Origin: Roseomonas sp. CECT 9278
GTDB taxonomy: Bacteria; Pseudomonadota; Alphaproteobacteria; Acetobacterales; Acetobacteraceae
Direction of reading: 5' to 3'
Assembly (NCBI RefSeq): GCF_918698155.1
Contig: NZ_CAKKLX010000034.1
Span: 1 to 54,554 of the forward strand
DNA length: 54,554 nucleotides
This document shows positions 43,801 to 50,957 of this stretch, piece after piece (positions within the stretch are counted from its first letter, which is position 1; the number at the start of each line of letters is the position of its first letter). Under the pieces are notes generated by a model. That model saw only the letters and a list, made by a program, of their open reading frames with translations. It was not told where the DNA came from and did not search any database. The translations under genes were made by a program, and so were the position numbers.

Positions 43801-44646
43801 ATGCGGCCGGGCCTGGTGCTTGTCGCGACGCCGATCGGCAACCTCGCCGACCTGTCGCCGCGTGCCCTTGCCGCGCTGAAGGCCGCCGATGCCGTGCTGT
43901 GCGAGGACAGCAGGGTGACCGGCGGATTGCTCGCGCGCCAGGGCGTGGCGGCTACCATGATCCCCTTGCACGATCACAATGAGGCCGCGCAAGCCCCCCG
44001 GCTGGTCGAACGCATGATGGCGGGCGAGCATTTCGCCCTGGTGTCGGATGCCGGGACCCCGCTGGTGAACGATCCCGGCTACCGGCTGGTGCGCGCGGCG
44101 ATCGAGGCCGGGGTGGCGGTCTCCGCCGTGCCGGGTCCGAATGCGGCGGTGATGGCGCTGTCGCTGTCGGGCCTGCCGCCGCACCCCTTTCTGTTCGCCG
44201 GCTTCCTGCCGGCCCGCGCGGGGCCGCGGACGGCGGAACTCGCGCGGCTGCGCGGGCTGGAGCGCGCCGGGCTCGGCGCCACTCTGGTGTTCTTCGAGGC
44301 CCCGCACCGCCTGGCGGAATCGCTCGCCGCCATGGCCGCGGCCTTCGGCGCCGGGCGGCCCGCCGCGGTCGCGCGCGAATTGACCAAGCGGTTCGAGGAA
44401 GTGCGGCGCGACGATCTCGGCACCCTCGCGGACCACTACGCGACCGCCGAGGCGCGCGGGGAGATCTGCGTCGTGGTCGGCCCCGCGCCGGCCGAGGCCG
44501 CCGGCGAGGCCGACCTCGACGCCGCGCTGCGCGCCGCCTTCGCCGCCGGGCTCAGCCTGCGCGACGCGGCGGCCAGCGCGGCCGAGGCGACCGGCCTGAA
44601 GCGCCGGGACGTCTATCGGCGGGCGCTCGAACTGGGCGAAGGCTGA
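43801..44646 (+). CDS. rsmI: 16S rRNA (cytidine(1402)-2'-O)-methyltransferase RsmI
   Basis: This 281-residue SAM-dependent enzyme adds the 2'-O-methyl group of C1402 in the ribosomal P site. It shows LVLVATPIGNLADLSPRAL, CEDSRVTGGLL, LVSDAGTPLVNDPGYRLV, AVPGPNA and FFEAPHRL, all typical. The start is 29 bases from the divergent lpoA-like start, so the two promoters share a very short region. A hairpin terminator follows. Confidence 0.95.
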   Translation: MRPGLVLVATPIGNLADLSPRALAALKAADAVLCEDSRVTGGLLARQGVAATMIPLHDHNEAAQAPRLVERMMAGEHFALVSDAGTPLVNDPGYRLVRAAIEAGVAVSAVPGPNAAVMALSLSGLPPHPFLFAGFLPARAGPRTAELARLRGLERAGLGATLVFFEAPHRLAESLAAMAAAFGAGRPAAVARELTKRFEEVRRDDLGTLADHYATAEARGEICVVVGPAPAEAAGEADLDAALRAAFAAGLSLRDAAASAAEATGLKRRDVYRRALELGEG

Positions 44647-44658
44647 GCGACGTTTGAA

Positions 44659-44678
44659 AATGCGCCGGGCGGCGCATT
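44659..44678. terminator. Hairpin terminator after rsmI
   Basis: Perfect arms AATGCGCC and GGCGCATT with loop GGGC lie 12 bases after the stop. On the minus strand the stem is followed by TTTTC, so it would terminate leftward transcription better than rightward. From here to 44851 I see no gene. Confidence 0.5.
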
Positions 44679-44851
44679 CAGCAGCCCGGCGCCGGCATTA
44701 TCCAACAGTCACTGACCGCGCCCGGCCGCCGCCCCCTGCCCTGCCGGACACCATTGCGTGATGGCCCGGAAGAAGCCGCCCTGGCGCCGCGTTGTCCCGG
44801 CAGCCGCATCCGGACCCTCCCGGTGCAGGCCCAACAACGGGAGAGATCACC

Positions 44852-45712
44852 ATGCCCACCATCTTCGGCACCGAGGACAATGACCGCCTGTTCGGCACCA
44901 GCCTGGCCGACCGCATCCTGGGCCGGTCCGGCAATGACGAGATCTTCGGCCAGGACGGCGCCGACCTCCTGGAAGGCGAGGCCGGCAACGACGAGCTGTT
45001 CGGCGGCGCGGGCAACGACACCCTCCTCGGCGGCGCCGAGGACGACACGCTGCATGGCGGCATCGGCAACGACAGCCTGAACGGCGGGATCGGCAATGAC
45101 GTCGCCCGCGGCGAGGACGGCGCCGACCGCCTGACCGACGACATCGGCAACGACACGCTGGATGGCGGCGCCGGCAACGACATCCTGCGGTCGGGCCGCG
45201 ACAACGACCTGCTGCTGGGTGGCGGGGGCGCCGACCAGATGTTCGCCGGCGCCGACAACGACACGCTGGATGGCGGCGGCGCCAACGACCGCATGTTCGG
45301 CGAGCATGGGGACGATTCGCTGGCAGGCGGCGCGGGCAACGACCTGATGGACGGCGGCGCCGAGCACGACACGCTGGACGGCGGCGCCGGTGCCGACACC
45401 ATGCTGGGCGGCGAGGGTTCGGACCTGGTCCTGGCCGGCAGCGGCGACGACCTGATGACCGGCGGCGCGGGCGACGACACCTTCCGCTTCGAGGGCCGCA
45501 CCTTCGCGGATGTCATCACCGACTTCTCGGTCACCAACGACAAGATCCAGATCGCGGTGCAGGGCGTGGACGATTTCGACGACCTGCGCTTCAGCCAGAC
45601 CATCGACGGCGATGCCGTCATCGCCTGGGGCACCGCGCTCACGGGCGGGAGCGTCACGCTGCTGGATGTCTCGGTGGCGGCGCTCTCGACGGATGACTTC
45701 TCGTTCGGCTGA
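44852..45712 (+). CDS. Small RTX calcium-binding repeat protein
   Basis: This 286-residue protein is almost wholly RTX nonapeptides from residue 5 to about 215, of the form GGAGNDTLLGG, some degenerate (for example SGRDNDLLLGG). An 80-residue C-terminal part follows (FRFEGRTFADVITDFSVTND to the end, STDDFSFG), typical of type I secretion substrates. There is no enzymatic domain, so it may be a structural or calcium-sequestering surface protein. Its DNA is repetitive because the protein is. GGGAGAG lies before the ATG at 44852. Confidence 0.85.
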   Translation: MPTIFGTEDNDRLFGTSLADRILGRSGNDEIFGQDGADLLEGEAGNDELFGGAGNDTLLGGAEDDTLHGGIGNDSLNGGIGNDVARGEDGADRLTDDIGNDTLDGGAGNDILRSGRDNDLLLGGGGADQMFAGADNDTLDGGGANDRMFGEHGDDSLAGGAGNDLMDGGAEHDTLDGGAGADTMLGGEGSDLVLAGSGDDLMTGGAGDDTFRFEGRTFADVITDFSVTNDKIQIAVQGVDDFDDLRFSQTIDGDAVIAWGTALTGGSVTLLDVSVAALSTDDFSFG

Positions 45713-45720
45713 AGGGGCAC

Positions 45721-45818
45721 CGGGAGGGCGCTGCCCTCCCGGACCCACCCGCCGGGGGCATACGTGCCCCCGGACCCGCGAAGACCGAATGACCCCGGGT
45801 GTGGGGGGCTGGCCCCCC
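45721..45818 (+). repeat. Hairpin-array repeat, right after the small RTX gene
   Basis: Hairpin A has arms CGGGAGGGC and GCCCTCCCG with loop GCT (45721-45741). Hairpin B has arms CCGGGGGCA and TGCCCCCGG with loop TACG (45752-45773). Hairpin C has arms GGGGGGC and GCCCCCC with loop TG (45803-45818). The linker GACCCACC between A and B is shared with 16391-16443. It sits at the 3' end of yjbH and is an inverted partner of the array at 47931-48138. Confidence 0.75.
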
Positions 45819-45828
45819 GTGGCGCCCC

Positions 45829-48018
45829 TCATCGCGTGAACCACGCCGTGCCGCGGCGCAGCGAATCCTCGCGCCCGTCGCGCGTCGTCTCCCACAGCGG
45901 ATTCTCCACGGCCAGGCGCTGGCCGCCATCGCGCTGCGTCGGGCGGATCACCGCGCCGATGCTCGACCGGCTCTGCACGCCGAAGATGTCGAGCGGCACG
46001 CGGATGAAGATGCCCTTGTCGAAGGACCCTTCGCCGAAGCGCGCATACGACACGTCGGTGAAGGTGGCGAAGGCGCCGACCTCGATGCCGGAATCGAAGC
46101 GCCGCGCCACCTCGACCGTGCCGCCCCAGTCGCCGGCGAGATACCGCCCGCCGCGCAGCGTGGTGGTCAGGTTCCACCACGGCAGGTCGAGATACAGCGA
46201 GAGATGCCCGGTCGTGACCCGGTAGTCCTGCAGCCCGAAGCGCTGGTCGTAGTCGCGCTGCGCGACGTAGTTGACATCGAGCCCGATGGCGAAGGGGCGG
46301 TCATGCGGGCGCCACAGGATCTCGCCTGAGACCCCGGCGAACATCGGTTCCAGATACCCGACGGTGCCGCGCGCAAACACGTCGGGCGCCAACGACCACA
46401 TGCGTTCGCCATAGAGCGACGTGACCGCCAGGTTGCGCCCCTGCTCGGCATAGAGCGCGTAGTCCGAGCGCACCCGCGGCAGCACGGAATCCGACGCCGC
46501 GGCGCCGTCCATGTTCTGCGCCAGCACCTGCGCCACCGCCCCGCCGATCGCGAAGCCCGCACCCAGTTCGACGCGCGCATTCGCCCCGATCGCCGCCTGG
46601 TACAGCGCGGTGCGCGACGGGTCGCCGAGGATGACGCGCAGGCGCGGTTCGATCCCCCAGTCGATGAAGGGCCCCGGCGCGCGCGCGGCATCCTCGAAGG
46701 GTTCGCCGGGCGGCATCAGGATGGCGGTGGCGAAGATCTCCTCCGCACTGCCATGGCCGCGCGCGGCGGCCTCGATGGCGGAGCGCAGCACCAGCAGCCG
46801 CGCGATCTCGACGCCGTCGCGCGACCAGGCGATCAGCACGCGCTCGACCGCGCGCGGCAGCACCGGCTGCACCGCGCGGGCCACGCGCCCGGCGACCTGC
46901 GCCAGCGTGCGGAAGGGGCCGCCGGAGACAGCGATGCGCGCCTCCTCGCCATCCAGCACGAAAGCCGTCCCGCGCAGGCGTGCCTCGCGCAACGCAGCGA
47001 AGACCCGCGGCGCCAGCGCGGCCGAATCCGCCGAACCGCCCTCCACACGCGCGGTCATCGCCGGGGGCGCGGGCAGCGGCGCACGCGGCGGGTCATGCGC
47101 ATCCATCCGCACGCTCGCGCGCAGCAGCAGGTCGGTGCCGTTCACCCAATGCACGCCAAGGTCCAGCCAATCATTCGACCACTGCAGCCCGGCATTCACC
47201 CGGCTGGCGGAATACCCGCGCAGGTTCGTCGTGCGCCCGGGATACCCGCCGCGCTCGTCGCGCAGCCTGTCGCCGCTGAACTCGACCTTCGCGCGCAGCC
47301 CGTCGATATCGCCCCAGGGCGTGGGCAGCGCCGGCACATTCCATTCGATGCCGCCGAAGATCGAGATATCCTCGCCGCGGAAATACGACCCCCAGCGCAG
47401 CGTGCCGCCCCGCCCGACATCGCGCGTGCGCTCGCCGAAGCCACTCCAGATATCCATCAGCGGATTGTTGCCATCGGCATAGGTGCCCAACCGCCCCCAG
47501 CCGATCCCGAGCGACAGGTCGAAATCCCAGAACCGCTTCGACGCCACCAGGTATTCGCCCGCGTAGATGCCGGTGCCCGCGATGTCCTGGATGCCGACCG
47601 CCAGCGCCGGCCGCCACTCCTGCTCGTCCCACAGCCGGATCTTGATGTCGAAGGACCGATCCGAAACCATCCCCGACCCGGTCGTGCCATTCAGCCGCTC
47701 CGTCACCCGGAACGTCGTCTCCAACCAGGGCAAGGCCTGGAACCCGACAAACCAGAACTGCCGCTGATGCCGCCACGCCACCCCCGCCTCAACCACCCCA
47801 TCCGCCCGAAACCGCGCATTGCGCATCTCGATCAGGCCAACCCCACCCCAGTCCGACCCTGTCCCATCGCCACCCAGGCCCTGAGCGTGTGCGGGGCCGG
47901 CGAGGAGGGCGCAGATGGCGAGGGCGCAGCGGGGGGCCAGCCCCCCGAACCCCCCGCCGGGGGCATACGTGCCCCTGGACCCGCGAGAACCTGAATGGCT
48001 GGGTTGGGGGAGGGGCAT
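45829..48018 (-). CDS. YjbH/GfcD-like exopolysaccharide outer-membrane protein
   Basis: About 729 residues. YjbH-family proteins are large beta-rich outer-membrane proteins encoded with polysaccharide export genes (yjbEFGH, gfcABCDE). Two similar halves occur: WGGVGLIEMRNARF to about residue 330, and SDYALYAEQGRNLAV to the end, with WRPHDRPFAIGLDVNYVAQRDYDQRFG typical of the family. A signal peptide ends in GPAHAQG. The first 50 or so residues read through the hairpin array at 47931-48138, and the ATG at 48018 lies in the loop of a long hairpin. The true start is therefore doubtful; a start near 47950 would need a non-ATG codon. Confidence 0.8.
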   Translation of the reverse strand: MPLPQPSHSGSRGSRGTYAPGGGFGGLAPRCALAICALLAGPAHAQGLGGDGTGSDWGGVGLIEMRNARFRADGVVEAGVAWRHQRQFWFVGFQALPWLETTFRVTERLNGTTGSGMVSDRSFDIKIRLWDEQEWRPALAVGIQDIAGTGIYAGEYLVASKRFWDFDLSLGIGWGRLGTYADGNNPLMDIWSGFGERTRDVGRGGTLRWGSYFRGEDISIFGGIEWNVPALPTPWGDIDGLRAKVEFSGDRLRDERGGYPGRTTNLRGYSASRVNAGLQWSNDWLDLGVHWVNGTDLLLRASVRMDAHDPPRAPLPAPPAMTARVEGGSADSAALAPRVFAALREARLRGTAFVLDGEEARIAVSGGPFRTLAQVAGRVARAVQPVLPRAVERVLIAWSRDGVEIARLLVLRSAIEAAARGHGSAEEIFATAILMPPGEPFEDAARAPGPFIDWGIEPRLRVILGDPSRTALYQAAIGANARVELGAGFAIGGAVAQVLAQNMDGAAASDSVLPRVRSDYALYAEQGRNLAVTSLYGERMWSLAPDVFARGTVGYLEPMFAGVSGEILWRPHDRPFAIGLDVNYVAQRDYDQRFGLQDYRVTTGHLSLYLDLPWWNLTTTLRGGRYLAGDWGGTVEVARRFDSGIEVGAFATFTDVSYARFGEGSFDKGIFIRVPLDIFGVQSRSSIGAVIRPTQRDGGQRLAVENPLWETTRDGREDSLRRGTAWFTR

Positions 48019-48138
48019 GGTGCGCCGGTTGGGTCGGCGGCACCGACGAGCCCCTGCCCCAACCCAGCCATTTAAGACCCCAGGTCTGGAGGGCGGTTCC
48101 CCCCCCGCGGGAGGGTCCGGGAGGGCTGGCCCTCCCGG
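47931..48138 (-). repeat. Expanded hairpin-array repeat upstream of yjbH
   Basis: Read from 48138 leftward: hairpin A (arms CCGGGAGGGC and GCCCTCCCGG, 48117-48138), then a long inverted repeat (left arm 47994-48016, right arm 48050-48072, 22 of 23 bases pairing, 33-base loop that folds further), hairpin B (arms CCAGGGGCA and TGCCCCCGG, 47957-47978), and hairpin C (GGGGGGC/GCCCCCC, 47931-47946). This is the same A-B-C order as the copy at 45721, with the long hairpin inserted between A and B. Confidence 0.75.
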
Positions 48139-48159
48139 CTGCGACCTCAACACCGCGCC

Positions 48160-50853
48160 CTACCTCCCCGCCTCGCGCGCGATCACGGCGAGGGCCGCGG
48201 CCGAGACGGAGACCTGGCCGAGGACTTGGGTCAGGTCGCGGATGAAGCCCCAGGTTTCGTAGGGGGAGGGGTCTTGCGGCACGACCACCAGGCTGCCTGG
48301 TGGGACGGGCGGGCCGCCTTGTTGCCAGGCGGACAGGCCGGCCGCGGTCGATTGGCCGTTCGGCAGCACGATGAAGGCGCGGGAGGGGTCGGCGAAGCGT
48401 TGCGTGCCGCCGGAGGCGCGGACGTAGTCGCTGGCGCGCCACCCGGTGCGGAATTGCAGCGAGCCGGGGTTGAGCACGGTGCCGACCACGGTGACCTCGT
48501 TGGGTCGCTTGGGCATGGCGATGATGTCGCCGGGTTCCAGCAGCACATCGAGTTCGGGGCGCGCGGCGAGGATGACGGGGTTGGATTCCACCACCATGCG
48601 TCCGGCGGCGCGCGCTTCGCGCAGCGAGTTCGCCAGTTCGCGCCCGGCATTGATGGCGGAACCGAGGTCGGTCTGCGCGCCGCGCGTGCCGGCCACGGCC
48701 TGGCCGGCGGCGACCTGGATCAGGCTGGTCTCCAGCTCGCGCGCGGTGCGCTGGAAGCCTTCCTGCTGGCGCTGGCGTACGGATTCGCGGGTGAAGACGG
48801 CGCCATAGGGATAGGCCTGCGGCGTGAGCCCGCCGGCGCGCGCGATGACCTCCGACAGGCGTTCGCCGCGGCGGATGTCGTAGGTCCCGGGGCGCAGGAA
48901 TTCGCCGACCAGGATGACCGGGCCGGTGTCGCGGTCGCCGAAGGATCGCGGGATGCGCACGGTGTCGCGGGGCGACAGCCGCACCGCCGCGAAGTTGCGG
49001 CTGCTGAGGTCGAGCCGCGTGCGGGCCAGCGGGATGGCGCCGGACTGGTCGGAGGGTTCGCGCGCGAATTCCACCACGCGCAGGTCGGCCGCGTCCGACA
49101 GCCCGCCGGCCGAGGCGATCGCCTGGTCGAGCCCCGTATTGTCCACGATGGGCAGCAGACCGGGGGTCCGGACCTCGCCGGTCAACACCACGGTCTGGTC
49201 GAGCAGGAAGGCCGCGAGATCCGGGTAGTCCACCATCACCTGCGGGCAGGTCGGCGCGCCGATCTCCGGGAAGCCGGCGCCCTTGATGTGCGCGAAGCGC
49301 TGGGGCGAGGCGCGCGAGGCCAGTGCGAGGGGCGTCAGCGCCGGGCAGTCGAAGGGTGGCGCGCCGGCCTGTTGCGGTGTGTTCGCGGGGGCCTCGCCGC
49401 GCAGTGCCCGCTGCACCACCGGCGATGTCAGCCAGGCGATGTCGCCGCGGCCGAGGATGATGACCTCGTCGCCCTCGCGCAGGGCCAGGTTGGCGCGCCC
49501 TTCCAGCACGCGGCCGAGGTCGAAGCCCACGAAGCTGCGCGACCCGGTGCGCGCATCCGCCCGCCACACCGCGCCCATCCGCACATAGGGGTCGTTGCGC
49601 AGCAGCCGGCGGTCGCTGATCAGCCCGCGCAGCGTCTGCCCCTGCCGCCCGCCGGCGGCGGCGCGGGTGACCGGGATGGCGACGTGGCCCGCCAGCCGCA
49701 CGGTATTCGCCACCACATCGGCGCCGGGCTGCACCAGCACCGCATCGCCCCGGCGGATCATCGACGCCGGCGAAAGCTCCGCGAAGGACCGCCGCCCCGC
49801 ACCGTCGCTCTGCTGGCCGAGCAGCCGATTGCCGCCGGGCCGCATGGTGCCGCCGGCCAGCGCCAGCATCTCGGCCAGCGGCGCGCCGGTGGCGCGGGCG
49901 GGCAGTTCGTAGATGGCCGGGCGCGCGACATCGCCGGCGATGGCGACGGTGCCGCCAACCGGCGGGATGATGATGCGATCGCCCTCGCGCAGCGACAGGT
50001 CGGCCTCGCCGGGCGCATCCGCGATCACGGCATACAGGTCGATCACGCGGCGGCCGCGCGGGCCCTCGATGCGGATGGCGCGCAGCGACCCGGTCTTGCG
50101 CACACCGCCGGCGGCCGACAGCGCATCCAGCACGGAGGACAGCGCGTTCAGCCCCTGGAAGCCGGGGCGCAGCACCTCGCCGGCGACGAACACGTTCATC
50201 TGCCGCACCTGGCCGATCGAGACGAAGACCTCCGACCCCGCCAGGTCGCGGGTGGCGAGGCCCTCCAGATGCGTGCGCAGATCCTTCAGGCTGCGCCCGG
50301 CGGCGGGGATGGGCGCCAGGTCCGGCAGCAGCAGCATCCCGTCGCGCCCGATGCGCAGTGTCAGGGTCTGCCGGGCGCGGCCCCGGAACGCGACGACCAG
50401 CTCGTCATCGGGGCCGAGCACGTAGTCCTCGGGCAGCGCGCCGAAGCCCTGCGTGGGGGCGCCGCCGGCGCGGAAAGTGTCGTAGCCGAACTGGCGCAGC
50501 GGCGGTCCGTCGAGCCGCGCGGCGAAGAAGGCCTCGGCGGCGGAAAGCGGGTCCTGCGGCTCCGCGGCGGGCGGCAGGGGCTGTGCCTGGAAGGTCTGGA
50601 TCGGCGCGCCGCGCGGCAGGCCGGCCGGCGGGCCGCGCGTCGCGCCGCCATCGAGGAGGCGTTGCAGCGCATCCTGCTGCACCCCCGGCGGCAGGCCGGG
50701 CAGCGGTGCGCCGTTGGGCAGCACCGAGGGCAGGGTCGGCGGGGCGAGCAGCGGCGATCCGCCGGGCGTCATTTGCGCCAGGACGGCCGGTCCGGCCAGC
50801 AGCATGGCCAGCAGGGGGATCAGCCATCGGCAGCGGCGCAACAGGCCCGTCAT
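48160..50853 (-). CDS. Multi-SLBB polysaccharide export protein (OPX/Wza-KpsD type)
   Basis: This 897-residue protein is exported (signal ending AVLAQ). A proline-rich linker comes first, then the polysaccharide export domain (EDYVLGPDDELVVAFRG, about 140-230). Several SLBB beta-grasp domains follow (for example NVFVAGEVLRPGF, VAIAGDVARPAIYEL, VVLTGEVRTPGLLP, VILVGEFLRPGTYDI, VTVVGTVLNPGSLQ). The length and number of SLBB domains are closer to KpsD-like proteins than to Wza. It would form the periplasm-to-outer-membrane channel for an exopolysaccharide with YjbH as partner. The ATG at 50853 faces the heparinase-like gene. Confidence 0.92.
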   Translation of the reverse strand: MTGLLRRCRWLIPLLAMLLAGPAVLAQMTPGGSPLLAPPTLPSVLPNGAPLPGLPPGVQQDALQRLLDGGATRGPPAGLPRGAPIQTFQAQPLPPAAEPQDPLSAAEAFFAARLDGPPLRQFGYDTFRAGGAPTQGFGALPEDYVLGPDDELVVAFRGRARQTLTLRIGRDGMLLLPDLAPIPAAGRSLKDLRTHLEGLATRDLAGSEVFVSIGQVRQMNVFVAGEVLRPGFQGLNALSSVLDALSAAGGVRKTGSLRAIRIEGPRGRRVIDLYAVIADAPGEADLSLREGDRIIIPPVGGTVAIAGDVARPAIYELPARATGAPLAEMLALAGGTMRPGGNRLLGQQSDGAGRRSFAELSPASMIRRGDAVLVQPGADVVANTVRLAGHVAIPVTRAAAGGRQGQTLRGLISDRRLLRNDPYVRMGAVWRADARTGSRSFVGFDLGRVLEGRANLALREGDEVIILGRGDIAWLTSPVVQRALRGEAPANTPQQAGAPPFDCPALTPLALASRASPQRFAHIKGAGFPEIGAPTCPQVMVDYPDLAAFLLDQTVVLTGEVRTPGLLPIVDNTGLDQAIASAGGLSDAADLRVVEFAREPSDQSGAIPLARTRLDLSSRNFAAVRLSPRDTVRIPRSFGDRDTGPVILVGEFLRPGTYDIRRGERLSEVIARAGGLTPQAYPYGAVFTRESVRQRQQEGFQRTARELETSLIQVAAGQAVAGTRGAQTDLGSAINAGRELANSLREARAAGRMVVESNPVILAARPELDVLLEPGDIIAMPKRPNEVTVVGTVLNPGSLQFRTGWRASDYVRASGGTQRFADPSRAFIVLPNGQSTAAGLSAWQQGGPPVPPGSLVVVPQDPSPYETWGFIRDLTQVLGQVSVSAAALAVIAREAGR

Positions 50854-50894
50854 CGGCGGGGCGGCATCCTCCGGAAACGTGAAGCGGTAATGTC

Positions 50895-50931
50895 ATCACC
50901 TGTTTACAACTTATTGGTGATTCTGCCTATT
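50895..50931. promoter_or_regulatory. AT-richer divergent promoter region of the exopolysaccharide locus
   Basis: The gap between the two divergent units is the most AT-rich non-coding stretch here. It holds an inverted repeat ATCACC (50895-50900) and GGTGAT (50916-50921), a spacing that fits a dimeric regulator. A TTTACA hexamer (50903-50908), 17 bases before CCTATT (50926-50931), could be a rightward -35/-10 pair lying over the repeat, so a bound regulator would block it. Confidence 0.4.
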
Positions 50932-50957
50932 GTCCGCGTTCATTCGCGGAGCCTGAT

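Noticed and set aside
44852..45500. Repetitive DNA that could be read as a satellite or CRISPR-like array
   Set aside because: The repeats are in frame and encode RTX nonapeptides; there are no constant-length spacers.
45801..45820. Strong terminator for yjbH formed by hairpin C
   Set aside because: The stem is strong but no T-run follows on either strand; it is listed only as part of the hairpin array.
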